30,874 nucleotides of DNA from Pseudomonadota bacterium (GCA_027619655.1 JAQCHR010000003.1:1-30874); one strand, 5' to 3'; shown: positions 21,150 through 29,400, counted from the stretch's first letter. Notes: generated from the sequence alone by a model not told the origin. Numbers and translations: made by a program.

Positions 21150-22694
21150 ATGGATCAGAATTCGCCGGATGCCATCCTTACCCGGTACCGGCGCGCCAAG
21201 ACCCGGCGCGATACCTGGGAGAGCCTGTGGCGGCAATGTTACGAATACGCGCTGCCGCAACGCGAGGGCGCCCTGACCGGCGCCGAGTCCAACGCGCGAA
21301 CATCCGACCGGTTGTTCGATGCGACAGCGGCTGATGCCGTCGATCAACTGGCGGCCAGCCTTGTCGCGCAACTGACGCCGCCCTGGTCGCGCTGGTTTGG
21401 CCTTGCGGGCGGCGGCGAGCTTGCCGAGGAGGATCGCGGTGCGCTCGGCGAACCGCTGGAGCAGATTGCCGCGGCGTTGCAGGCGCATTTCGACCGCTCG
21501 AATTTCAACGTCGAAATTCACCAGGCGTTTCTTGACCTGATTACGGTGGGAACCGCGTCGCTGCTGTTCGAGGAGGCGGCGCCCGGCGAAGCCAGCGCCT
21601 TTCGATTCATGGCGGTCCCCCTGGGTGAACTGGCTTTTGAGGAACGCCTAGACGGCCGGCTCGATTCAACGTTCCGGCGCACCGAGATGACGGTCGCCGA
21701 CCTGCGGGCCCGCTTTCCAAAGACGATGCTGCCGGGCGATTTCGAAAACAGCGCCCGGCCCGGGGCGGAACCCCGCCACGCCGTTATCGAATCCGTGACG
21801 CCGCAGGAAAACGGCGGCTATCTGTATCAGGCGATGCTCGAAGGCGCCGGCGGTACATCCGTGCTGCCCGTTCCGCTGTCCTCGGGCCGGTTTGCACGGT
21901 CGCCGTTCATCAATTTCAGATGGCTCAAGGCACCCGGCGAAATTTACGGGCGGTCCCCCGTGATGAAGGCCCTGCCGGATATCAAGACCGCCAACAAGGT
22001 TGTCGAACTGATCCTCAAGAATGCGACGATCGCCGTGTCGGGCATCTGGCAGGCGGATGACGACGGCGTCCTGAACCCGGCGGCGGTCAAGCTGGTGCCC
22101 GGGACGATCATCCCGAAAGCCGTCGGTTCAAAAGGGCTTACCCCGCTGGAAGCGCCAGGCCGGTTCGACGTGTCGCAGCTTGTCCTGGAGGATCTGCGCG
22201 GCCGGATCCGCCACGCTCTTCTGGCGGACCGGCTGGCGCCGCCCGACAGTCCCCGGATGACCGCGACCGAAGTGCTGGAGCGATCTGCCGAGATATCCCG
22301 CATTCTTGGCGCGACCTATGGCCGATTGCAATCGGAGCTGCTTACACCGGTCGTCGAACGCGGCCTTGCGATATTGCGCCGTCGCGGGGAAATCGAAGAC
22401 GTCACGGTGGATGGCCGAAGGGTGGAGATCCAGTACCTGTCCGCCCTGGCGCAGAACCAGAAGCGGCAGGATGCGCAGGGCGTCCTGCTCTGGCTCGAAG
22501 CCATCCAGGCGTTTGGTCCGGAAGCCCTGGGCGTCCTCGATGTCCCGAAAACGGCACGCTGGATCGCGCGTTCGTTCAACCTGCCCGAAACCCTGATCCG
22601 GAAGGAAGATCCGGCTGGGCTGCCGGACCGTATGGCCGACATCCTGCAGGCGGACAATCTGTCGGCGATGATGGAAGGACCGGTTGATGGATAA
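21150..22694 (+). CDS. Phage portal (head-tail connector) protein, podovirus type
   Basis: The 514-residue protein matches the podovirus head-tail connector family. It begins ILTRYRRAKTRRDTWESLWRQ, followed by YALPQREGAL and DRLFDATAADAVDQLAASL, which are characteristic of these portals. Later parts include the stretch to VSGIWQADDDGVLNPAAV and RMTATEVLERSAEISRILGATY, another family landmark, then a C-terminal tail. Twelve copies form the ring at the capsid vertex through which DNA is packaged. GGGAG precedes the ATG at 21150. The same frame is open upstream to 20418, which would give an artificial fusion; the ribosome site and family start argue for 21150. It overlaps the next gene by eight bases. 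No truncation is visible. Confidence 0.88.
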   Translation: MDQNSPDAILTRYRRAKTRRDTWESLWRQCYEYALPQREGALTGAESNARTSDRLFDATAADAVDQLAASLVAQLTPPWSRWFGLAGGGELAEEDRGALGEPLEQIAAALQAHFDRSNFNVEIHQAFLDLITVGTASLLFEEAAPGEASAFRFMAVPLGELAFEERLDGRLDSTFRRTEMTVADLRARFPKTMLPGDFENSARPGAEPRHAVIESVTPQENGGYLYQAMLEGAGGTSVLPVPLSSGRFARSPFINFRWLKAPGEIYGRSPVMKALPDIKTANKVVELILKNATIAVSGIWQADDDGVLNPAAVKLVPGTIIPKAVGSKGLTPLEAPGRFDVSQLVLEDLRGRIRHALLADRLAPPDSPRMTATEVLERSAEISRILGATYGRLQSELLTPVVERGLAILRRRGEIEDVTVDGRRVEIQYLSALAQNQKRQDAQGVLLWLEAIQAFGPEALGVLDVPKTARWIARSFNLPETLIRKEDPAGLPDRMADILQADNLSAMMEGPVDG

Positions 22695-22956
22695 CCGGGA
22701 ATCAGGCTGGCAATGGTTCGAAACCCCATTGGCGACAACGGACAAAGGCGGCACGGCCGAAATAGAAAAGAATTTCGCGCGGTGTTTTTCCGGCCCGGAT
22801 GGCGACAGCGTCCTGGCGCATCTTCGCGCGATGACGATTGACCGGGCCATGGGGCCCGACGCAGCCGATTCGGCGCTGCGCCATCTGGAGGGGCAACGCC
22901 ATCTTGTCGTCCAGATCACTGCCATGATCACGCGGGGTCGGAACCGGCTACAATGA
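22687..22956 (+). CDS. Bbp19-like phage protein
   Basis: The 89-residue product begins MDNRESGWQWFETP and contains FARCFSGPDGDSVLAHLRAMTIDRAMGPDA, the hallmark of the Bbp19-type phage family first noted in Bordetella podoviruses. A second helix (ALRHLEGQRHLVVQITAMITRG) follows. It has no known enzymatic activity and is usually found between portal and scaffold genes, exactly its place here. The ATG overlaps the last codons of the portal gene. The start codon ATG at 22687 is preferred over the adjacent TTG at 22684. The gene is intact. Confidence 0.82.
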   Translation: MDNRESGWQWFETPLATTDKGGTAEIEKNFARCFSGPDGDSVLAHLRAMTIDRAMGPDAADSALRHLEGQRHLVVQITAMITRGRNRLQ

Positions 22957-22970
22957 AGGAGGATACAAGG

Positions 22971-23750
22971 ATGTCAGACGATGTTTCCACTGAACCGGAT
23001 GATAACGACGGTGCGGCAACTTCCGTAACAAGCGAAACACCATCCGACACGACTGCGACGGTCGATGAAGTCCGTCCGGACTATGTGCCGGAAAAGTTCT
23101 GGGATCCCGGCGCCGGCGCTGTCCGCGTCGAAATGCTGGCCAAATCCTATGCCGAACTCGAGCGCCGGTTTTCTGCCCGGATGGCGGAACCGGAAACCGG
23201 CCCCGATGACGCCCGGGAAGGCGATCCGCCCGACGGCGACTTGTTCGAATCCGGTCCTTATGAAATCGACACCAGCCACGGATTGTTCGAACCCGCACCG
23301 GAACTGGACGCCGTGCTGCAGGATGCCGGCTTCACCGGGGAGCAGGCGCAGCTTGTCTATGACCTGGCGGCCCATGTGCTTGCGCCGGTTTTGTCGGCCG
23401 TTGAATCGGGTCGAGACGCCGAAGTCGAAGAAACTCGTCTGGCGCAACATTTCGGCGGCGGCGAGCGCTGGGGTGAAATGCGCCGCCAGCTTCGCGTCTG
23501 GGGCAAGCGGCATCTTCCCGCCGATGTGTACGACACTCTGTCATCGACCTATGACGGTGTGCTGTCGCTGCATCGCCTGATGCACGCCGAGGAACCCAGC
23601 GTGCTGCGCGGTGGCGGCGCGGCCGATCATGTCGACGAGGCATCGCTTCGCCGGATGATTCGTGATCCGCGCTATTGTCGCGACCGCGATGCGTCGGTCA
23701 TTCGCCAGGTCAGCGAAGGCTTCAATCGGCTTTATCCGGGTCGTTCCTGA
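22971..23750 (+). CDS. Phage scaffolding / capsid assembly protein
   Basis: The 259-residue product is acidic and helical. A disordered, threonine- and aspartate-rich head (residues 1-35) precedes RPDYVPEKFWDPGAGAVRVE and MLAKSYAELERRF, the usual signature of podovirus scaffolding proteins. A helical middle (DAVLQDAGFTGEQAQLVYDLA) and the C-terminal MIRDPRYCRDRDASVIRQVSEGF follow. These proteins direct procapsid assembly and leave before DNA entry. The ATG at 22971 follows a strong gaaggagg site, so I set aside an ATG 18 bases earlier. The major capsid gene expected downstream is missing: after the stop only two codons separate it from the terminase fragment in the same frame. Confidence 0.85.
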   Translation: MSDDVSTEPDDNDGAATSVTSETPSDTTATVDEVRPDYVPEKFWDPGAGAVRVEMLAKSYAELERRFSARMAEPETGPDDAREGDPPDGDLFESGPYEIDTSHGLFEPAPELDAVLQDAGFTGEQAQLVYDLAAHVLAPVLSAVESGRDAEVEETRLAQHFGGGERWGEMRRQLRVWGKRHLPADVYDTLSSTYDGVLSLHRLMHAEEPSVLRGGGAADHVDEASLRRMIRDPRYCRDRDASVIRQVSEGFNRLYPGRS

Positions 23751-23756
23751 AACCTC

Positions 23757-24707
23757 ATGCCGGGCGGGTTCCAGCTCTATGCCGGCACGCCGCACAGTTA
23801 CTTCACGATTTACGCGGATACGGCGCGGGCGGAAGCGGGTGAATCGGCGCCGTTCCTGGACGGGTTCAAGCGGCTGGCGCTGCCGGTGCGGGATTCCGAA
23901 GGCCGCTGCCTCTGGCCCGAACGGTTCGATGCGGACCATATCGCCGCGCTGCAACGCCGGCACGGGCCGAACAAATTCGCCAGCCAGATGATGCTGCAGC
24001 CGGTGAATATCGCCGCCGGGCGGCTCGACCCCGACCGCATCCGCCGCTACGACGCGGATCTGGACTATACAGAGCGCAACCGGATCGCGACCCTGACGCT
24101 GGACGGTCGGCGTATGGTGTCCGCAAGCTGCTGGTGGGACCCCGCCTATGGCGCGCCGGGAAAGGGCGACGGCAGCGTGATCGCCGTGGTGTTCGCCGAT
24201 GCCGAGGGCGGGTACTGGCTGCACCGGGTGCAGTATCTGACGGCGGATCCCGAGCCGGAAGGCAGCGAAGCGGTCCAGCAATGCCGCCAGGTCGCGGCCT
24301 TCGCGGGCCGGTATCGCGTGCCGTCGGTCCGGGTCGAGGTCAATGGCGTCGGGAAGTTCCTGCCCGCCCTGCTGCGCCTGGAAATGGACGCATCCGGCAC
24401 CGGATGCGCGGTGGTGGAAGTGACAAGCCACATCCCCAAGGACCGCCGGATCATGGAAGGCTTCGACGCCATTCTGGCGGCCGGGAGCCTGCGTGCCCAC
24501 CGGTCGGTCTGGGATACGCCCTTCATGATGGAAATGCGCGAATGGCGACCGGGCGGCGCATATCGCGGGCCGGATGACGGGCTCGATGCCGTCAGCGGCT
24601 GCCTGTCATCGGAGCCGGTCCGGCTGCCCCGTTTGCCTGCCGCGAGCCGCCTGTCCTGGCGCGGCCAGCCGGGCGGTGTCGCCGCCGAGACAGACTTCGA
24701 TATCTGA
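23757..24707 (+). pseudogene. Terminase large subunit, C-terminal nuclease part only
   Basis: Only the second half of a phage terminase is present (316 residues; complete ones have about 450-550). It opens inside the coupling segment GGFQLYAGTPHSYF, which normally follows the ATPase motor; the Walker A and B parts are absent. The nuclease half is whole: WWDPAYGAPGKGDGS (Asp128), VRVEVNG (Glu194) and DDGLDAV (Asp277) supply the acidic triad of the RNase H-like headful nuclease, and PNKFASQMMLQPVNI is family-typical. No ribosome site precedes the ATG. The frame is the same as that of the scaffolding gene, whose TGA lies two codons earlier, so the junction is near 23750. This looks like a deletion that removed capsid and motor genes. 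The element cannot package DNA with this alone. Confidence 0.85.
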
Positions 24708-24732
24708 AATTCGACACAGCAAGGAGACTGAC

Positions 24733-25029
24733 ATGCGAAACGCGATCTTTGCGGCCATCGCCGTTGCGGCGGCCGGCATGGCGCTGCCGTTCCCGGCGGG
24801 CGCCCAACCTGTTTGCGGCGCCCGGGACGGCTTTGTCGCCGGTCTGGAGCGACAGTTTGGCGAATATCGCCGTATCGAGGCGGTGACGTCCGCCGGGGCG
24901 CTGATGGAAATTTTCGTCTCCGCTTCTGGCAGCTGGACGGTTCTGGTGACGCTGCCGGGCGGCCCGGCCTGTCTCGTCGCTTCCGGCACGGGGTGGCAGG
25001 CGGAACGGAATTCCGGCGGGGATGCGTGA
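24733..25029 (+). CDS. Small secreted protein next to the lysis genes
   Basis: The 98-residue product begins with a clear signal peptide: MRNAIFAAIAVAAAGMALPFPAGAQP, cleaved probably after AGA. The mature part is short, with CGARDGFVAGLERQFGEY, a middle SAGALMEIFVSASGSWTVLV and PGGPACLVASG. It has two cysteines that could form a disulfide. Similar small exported proteins with a C-x-R-D start and SGSWT core occur in alphaproteobacterial genomes, often without known function. AAGGAG precedes the ATG at 24733. It is transcribed with the terminase fragment (25 bases gap) and followed by a terminator. A role in the phage is not shown. Confidence 0.75.
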   Translation: MRNAIFAAIAVAAAGMALPFPAGAQPVCGARDGFVAGLERQFGEYRRIEAVTSAGALMEIFVSASGSWTVLVTLPGGPACLVASGTGWQAERNSGGDA

Positions 25030-25056
25030 CCGCCGGCCGACGGCTGACACCCGATA

Positions 25057-25090
25057 TCAAAAAACATGCCGCCTTCGGGCGGTTTTTTTA
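25057..25090 (+). terminator. Rho-independent terminator with UUCG loop
   Basis: The stem CCGCC (25069-25073) and GGCGG (25078-25082) closes on the very stable TTCG tetraloop, with an A-run before and seven T residues (25083-25089) after. It ends transcription of the structural genes and the secreted protein and separates them from the lysis pair. Confidence 0.88.
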
Positions 25091-25138
25091 TGGCGAAAGC
25101 GCGCCGCACCGGCGCGCCTGACAGGGAGCACCCTACCC

Positions 25139-25450
25139 ATGGCGAACGCCTGGAATATTGATCTGATCAACTGGATAAGCGCGGTCGAGCTGCCCGTGCT
25201 GGGCGGCATGTTCTGGTTCCTCTGGCGGTCGCGCCGCGAAAGCGACGATGCGCTGGCGGCGCAGCAGCACCACACGGACCAGACCGTTTCGCAGCTGCGC
25301 GACAATGTCGCGGCGTACAAGCTGGAAGTCGCCAAGAGCTGCGCCTCGATCGACTGCCTGAAAGATGTGGAACGTCGCCTGACCCGCCATCTGCAGCGCA
25401 TCGAGGCCAAGCTCGACCGCCAGACCGCATTGCCGGGAGAGCAGCCATGA
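25139..25450 (+). CDS. Membrane-anchored coiled-coil protein, possible holin or spanin-like
   Basis: The 103-residue product has one membrane segment at about residues 9-29 (INWISAVELPVLGGMFWFLW). A charged, helical tail follows, QLRDNVAAYKLEVAKSC and DVERRLTRHLQRIEAKLD, likely coiled-coil. GGGAG precedes the ATG at 25139. The stop overlaps the hydrolase start as ATGA, so the two are translated together. A small membrane protein directly before an endolysin is the usual place for a holin or lysis partner, but single-span type I topology and the long coiled coil do not fit a classic holin. Small proteins with the VEIPVLGG...RDALAAYKLEVAK pattern occur beside such hydrolases in related prophages, as I recall. 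Function is inferred from position. Confidence 0.75.
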   Translation: MANAWNIDLINWISAVELPVLGGMFWFLWRSRRESDDALAAQQHHTDQTVSQLRDNVAAYKLEVAKSCASIDCLKDVERRLTRHLQRIEAKLDRQTALPGEQP

Positions 25451-25899
25451 CAACGGGCATATCGGCGGCGGCGGAATCGACCGCACAGGGCCATGCCGTG
25501 GACCTGCTGGCCCGAACAATCTGGGGCGAGGCCAGGGGGGAATCCGTGCGCGGCCAGGAAGCGGTTGCGGCCGTGGTCATGAACCGCCTCGCGCGGGCCG
25601 TTGCAAAGGGCGGATACTGGTGGGGCAACAGCGTCGCCGAAATCTGCCTGAAACCCCGGCAGTTCAGCTGCTGGAACAGTGCGGACGCCAACTGGCCGGC
25701 CCTGCTTCTTGTCGCGCCGCCGGATCCCGGCTTCGAATGCTGCCAGCGGATCGCGCGGCGGGCGGTTGCCGGATCGCTGGGCGACTGTACCGGGCAGGCG
25801 ACGCATTACCATGCCAATGACGTCTCGCCACGCTGGGCGGCAGGCCATGTCCCGTCCGCCTGGGTCGGCCGCCATCTGTTCTATAACGACATCCTGTGA
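25447..25899 (+). CDS. Cell wall hydrolase, SleB-like (phage endolysin)
   Basis: The 150-residue product is a hydrolase_2/SleB-type peptidoglycan hydrolase. The catalytic glutamate is in IWGEARGE (Glu28). EAVAAVVMNR follows, then KPRQFSCWN, and the C-terminal ATHYHANDVSPRWA, all typical of the fold. These enzymes are lytic transglycosylase-like and cut the glycan strand. There is no signal peptide, so release would need a membrane partner such as the coupled upstream protein. It is the last gene of the prophage remnant. The ATG overlaps the previous stop. The length is normal for phage versions. It could instead have been domesticated as a host autolysin. Confidence 0.9.
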   Translation: MTTGISAAAESTAQGHAVDLLARTIWGEARGESVRGQEAVAAVVMNRLARAVAKGGYWWGNSVAEICLKPRQFSCWNSADANWPALLLVAPPDPGFECCQRIARRAVAGSLGDCTGQATHYHANDVSPRWAAGHVPSAWVGRHLFYNDIL

Positions 25900-26000
25900 A
25901 CCCAGGGTAGCTTTTTCCAAACCGGATCATGTCGGCGCTTGCGTTCTGAGGTGCCATCGCCGATTGTCCGCCGCGACTTATTGAGTGGGACGACTGACGG

Positions 26001-27053
26001 ATGAGTATAGCCGGACTGGCTTTTTCGCTGCTCCGCGGCCTTGACCCCGAGCGCGCGCATCGTGCTGCGGTCTGGGCGCTGCGGCAGGGCCTTGGACCCT
26101 GGCAGGTTCGCGCGGATGATCCGATACTGGCGACGCAGCTCTGGGGGCTCGAATTCCCAAACCCGATCGGGCTTGCCGCCGGATTCGACAAGGACGCGGA
26201 AGCCTATCGCGGCGCGTTGCGCATGGGATTCGGGTTCGTCGAAACCGGGACGGTCACGCCGCGGCCGCAGCCCGGCAATGACCGGCCGCGCCTGTTCCGG
26301 CTGCCGGAAGACGGTGCGGTCATTAACCGCTACGGGTTCAACAGCAAGGGTATCGCGGCCGCCGCCGAACGGCTGGCATCGCGCGGGGCGGGCATCGTCG
26401 GCGCCAATATCGGGCGCAACAAGGACAGCGTCGATGCGCTGTCGGACTACGCGGCGGCGGCCTGCCGGCTGGCCCCGGTCTCCGATTATCTGGTGATCAA
26501 TGTCTCGTCGCCTAACACGCCGGGACTGCGCGCGCTGCAGGACCGCACGCAGCTGCAGCAGCTGGTATCGATGGTGCGCGTAGCCGCGACGGAAGGGTGC
26601 AGCGGCGAGCCGCGCCCGTTGCTGGTGAAGATTGCCCCGGACCTCACGCCCGACGACAAGCGGGATATCGCCGCGGTCGCAACGGAATCCCATGTCGATG
26701 GCCTGATCATTTCCAACACCACCATCGAGCGCCCGGCGACGCTGAAAAGCGAATACCGGACGGAGGCGGGCGGCCTGAGCGGCGCGCCGCTGTTTGAACC
26801 CTCGACCGCGCTGCTGGGGGAAATGTACCAGCTGACGGGCGGGCGGATTCCCCTGATCGGCGCGGGCGGCGTGGCGGACGGCGCCGGCGCCTACGCCAAG
26901 ATCCGCGCCGGCGCCTCGCTCGTACAGATCTATACCGCGCTGGCGCTGCGCGGGCCTGATCTCCTGCCCCGGATCAAGCGCGATCTTGTCACGATGCTGC
27001 GGGGTGACGGCTTTGGTTCGGTGTCGCAGGCGGTGGGCGCAGACCACCGGTAG
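26001..27053 (+). CDS. pyrD: Dihydroorotate dehydrogenase, quinone-dependent (class 2)
   Basis: The 350-residue flavoprotein carries the class 2 pattern. A short N-terminal amphipathic membrane-binding helix (residues 1-35, AFSLLRGLDPERAHRAA) is followed by the FMN barrel: NPIGLAAGFDKD (about 52-63), GFVETGTVTPRPQ, and NVSSPNTPGLR. The last motif holds the catalytic serine used by class 2 enzymes. GLSGAPLFEPS and IGAGGVADGAGAY complete the flavin-binding part. It oxidises dihydroorotate to orotate in pyrimidine synthesis, passing electrons to ubiquinone at the inner membrane. The ribosome site is weak. It is the first host gene after the prophage remnant and has no other pyr genes nearby. Confidence 0.96.
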   Translation: MSIAGLAFSLLRGLDPERAHRAAVWALRQGLGPWQVRADDPILATQLWGLEFPNPIGLAAGFDKDAEAYRGALRMGFGFVETGTVTPRPQPGNDRPRLFRLPEDGAVINRYGFNSKGIAAAAERLASRGAGIVGANIGRNKDSVDALSDYAAAACRLAPVSDYLVINVSSPNTPGLRALQDRTQLQQLVSMVRVAATEGCSGEPRPLLVKIAPDLTPDDKRDIAAVATESHVDGLIISNTTIERPATLKSEYRTEAGGLSGAPLFEPSTALLGEMYQLTGGRIPLIGAGGVADGAGAYAKIRAGASLVQIYTALALRGPDLLPRIKRDLVTMLRGDGFGSVSQAVGADHR

Positions 27054-27141
27054 TAGGCCCAAGGCTTGCTCATATCATCATCTGGGCGTAGATTCCCCGT
27101 GCCGCCGTTCTTCAGGACGCGCGTGACGGAAAGGCAGATAT

Positions 27142-28434
27142 GTGTCTATCGCGGCACACCTTATTGTAGCAATTCTATACGCGGTCGTCGCCGCGCTGAT
27201 CGCTTTCGGATTGCCGCGATTCGCTCCGGGCGTGGGGGCGTGGACGGCGGGCGCGTTCGGCCTCGCCGTGTTTGTATGCTGCGGCCTGCTGCACGAAATG
27301 CTGTCGCGCCAGCGCAGTTACCGGCGGCTGGTGCGGCGCATGAACCTGCTGCGCAAGGCGTATAACCAGAACAAGGACGACCTGTCCCGCGCGCGTGACG
27401 AGGTGCGCCGGATCTACGAGGCGCTGGAACGCGCCGGCCATATGGGGCCGGATGCCGACGGCGTCGGAATCCGGGAAGTCGCGGCGGAAGTGAAGGTGCT
27501 GCACTCGCTGGTCGAACAGCTGTATTCGGACCAGGGATCGGATGCCGAAGTGCGTGAGCGGATCCTGTCCGTCGATGCGCGGCCGGAGGAACGCTCCGCG
27601 GCGGCGGTGCATCTGGCCAGCGTCACGGCGCAGAAATTCCGGGCGGTCAACGCGCTCGACGAAGGCGCTGTCATCGATATTGTCCGCGACGGGCTGCGGC
27701 AGGACCGCATCGACCTTTACCTGCAACCGATTGTCAGCCTGCCGCAGCGCAAGAAGCGCTATTTCGAATGCTTCAGCCGCATTCGGGCGGCGGACGGCAC
27801 GATGATCCTGCCGGAGCAGTATATCGATATCGCCAAGCAGAACGACCTCATCACCGCCATCGACAACATGCTGCTGTTCCGCTGCGTGCAGTTGCTGCGC
27901 AAGACGCAGCGGCAGAATTATTCGACAGCGTTTTTCTGCAACGTATCGCCGCACACGATCGCGGACCGGTCGTTCTTTCCCGAATTCATCGAATATCTTG
28001 AAAACTGTAAACAACCCGCTGTCAAGGAACTGCGGGAATTGTCCCAGCGCGATATCGGCGAGCTGACGGACGAAGCGGCCGGCGATCTGCGTCGGCTGGC
28101 GAATGCCGGCTACCGCCTGTCCATGGACCAGGTTACGGAACTCGATTTCAACCTCGGCAATCTGGCCCGCCAGGGCATCCAGTTCATCAAGATAGACGGC
28201 ATGAAGCTGCTGAATATCGCCGAAGAACGGGCGGTGGGCGGGGTCCGGGTTCTGAAGCAGACCATGGACGAAGCCGGTATCGACCTGATCGCGGAAAAGG
28301 TCGAAAGCGAACAGGCGCTAGTCGAATTGCTCGAATTCAGTATTGATTTCGGGCAGGGCTACCTGTTTGGTGAGCCGCGGCTCAGCAAGGACCCGCCACC
28401 CGCTTTCGTCGAGGACGTACAGATCAGCGCATGA
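27142..28434 (+). CDS. tipF: Membrane EAL-domain protein with degenerate site, TipF-like
   Basis: The 430-residue protein has two membrane segments (residues 7-24 and 31-50), a coiled-coil part (about 60-98), and an EAL domain (about 175-415). The EAL domain is degenerate: the signature is ECF (209-211), the DDFG element is DQVT (329-332), and the glutamate expected in the LELTE strand reads Gln302. Asn267, Lys350, Glu385 and Gln405 remain. Two membrane helices, coiled coil and a non-catalytic EAL domain are the layout of Caulobacter TipF, a c-di-GMP receptor that positions the polar flagellum. GTG is the start, with AAGG at suitable distance. Its stop overlaps the HAD gene as ATGA. The TipF name is inferred from architecture; no flagellar genes are nearby. 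Confidence 0.8.
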   Translation: MSIAAHLIVAILYAVVAALIAFGLPRFAPGVGAWTAGAFGLAVFVCCGLLHEMLSRQRSYRRLVRRMNLLRKAYNQNKDDLSRARDEVRRIYEALERAGHMGPDADGVGIREVAAEVKVLHSLVEQLYSDQGSDAEVRERILSVDARPEERSAAAVHLASVTAQKFRAVNALDEGAVIDIVRDGLRQDRIDLYLQPIVSLPQRKKRYFECFSRIRAADGTMILPEQYIDIAKQNDLITAIDNMLLFRCVQLLRKTQRQNYSTAFFCNVSPHTIADRSFFPEFIEYLENCKQPAVKELRELSQRDIGELTDEAAGDLRRLANAGYRLSMDQVTELDFNLGNLARQGIQFIKIDGMKLLNIAEERAVGGVRVLKQTMDEAGIDLIAEKVESEQALVELLEFSIDFGQGYLFGEPRLSKDPPPAFVEDVQISA

Positions 28435-29300
28435 GTATCGGACATCTGGAAGGTTTGGCGGCGGTCGCGGACCGTTACGCCCTGTTTTTGATCGACCAGT
28501 GGGGCGTGCTCCACAATGGTGAATCCCTGCATGAGGGCGCGGTGGAAACGCTGCGCGAACTGCGCGCCAGGGGCAAGAAGATCGTCATTCTTTCCAATTC
28601 CTCCAAACGTTTGTCGGTCAGTACGCGGCGCATGGCGGAAATGGGGATCGCGGCGGACTGCTACGATCACTGCGTGACGTCCGGCGAAGAGGTCTGGCAG
28701 GCGCTGAATGCGCGCGACGAACCCTTCTACCGGGATCTGGGCCGGAAATGCGTCATCTTCACCTGGGATGACGACCGCGACATCATGCAGGGTCTCGGCC
28801 TGACCGAGGTGAAAAACATTGCCGATGCGGATTTCATCCTGAACGCCGGCACCCGGACAGGCACCGCCGACATGAGCGACTATGATCCCTATCTGATCGA
28901 GGCGGCGGCGCGCGACCTGCCGATGATCTGCGCCAATCCCGATTTCGTCAGCGTCGCCCCCGATGGCAGCTTTTCAATCTGCCCGGGAACGACCGCCCGC
29001 CGCTATCTGGAACTGGGCGGCCGGGTCGATTACCGCGGCAAACCCTATGCGCCGGTCTACCAGCGGTGTTTTGCCCATGAACCGGATGCGCGGCCGGCCC
29101 TCGCCATCGGCGATTCCCTCTATCACGATATCGGCGGGGCCAACCGCGCCGGGATCGATTCGCTGCTGATTGCCGGCGGCATTCACGGCAGGGACCTGGG
29201 GCTGGGCGATGGCGGCCCGGTCGATCCGGACAAGCTGCGCATCGTCTGCGAACGCGAGGGACAGACCCCCAGTTACGTCATGCCGCGCTTCTGCTGGTAG
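28431..29300 (+). CDS. HAD-superfamily subclass IIA hydrolase (TIGR01459 type)
   Basis: The 289-residue protein matches the TIGR01459 branch of the HAD-IIA (NagD-like) phosphatases. Motif I is LIDQWGVLHNG, with nucleophile Asp22; the second aspartate is a tryptophan, as is typical of this branch. Motif II lies in VILSNSSKR (about 50-58), and the C-terminal part has AIGDSLYHDIGGANRAGID, motif III with paired acidic residues for Mg2+. Natural substrates are unknown; related NagD enzymes act on nucleotides or sugar phosphates. The ATG overlaps the stop of the tipF-like gene, so the two are coupled in translation, although a functional link is not clear. Length is normal. Confidence 0.9.
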   Translation: MSIGHLEGLAAVADRYALFLIDQWGVLHNGESLHEGAVETLRELRARGKKIVILSNSSKRLSVSTRRMAEMGIAADCYDHCVTSGEEVWQALNARDEPFYRDLGRKCVIFTWDDDRDIMQGLGLTEVKNIADADFILNAGTRTGTADMSDYDPYLIEAAARDLPMICANPDFVSVAPDGSFSICPGTTARRYLELGGRVDYRGKPYAPVYQRCFAHEPDARPALAIGDSLYHDIGGANRAGIDSLLIAGGIHGRDLGLGDGGPVDPDKLRIVCEREGQTPSYVMPRFCW

Positions 29301-29400
29301 CGTTTGCTCACGTCTTCTTGAAGTCCGTACTGCGGCGATGTTGCGCAAGGCTAGAGTAGAACCTCGTTTTCAGGTTTTCGAATACGGGGAGAGGCTGGCG

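Noticed and set aside
18807..26000. Possible attachment-site repeats flanking the prophage remnant
   Set aside because: I compared the gaps at 18807-18893 and 25900-26000 by eye and found no convincing direct repeat and no tRNA gene.
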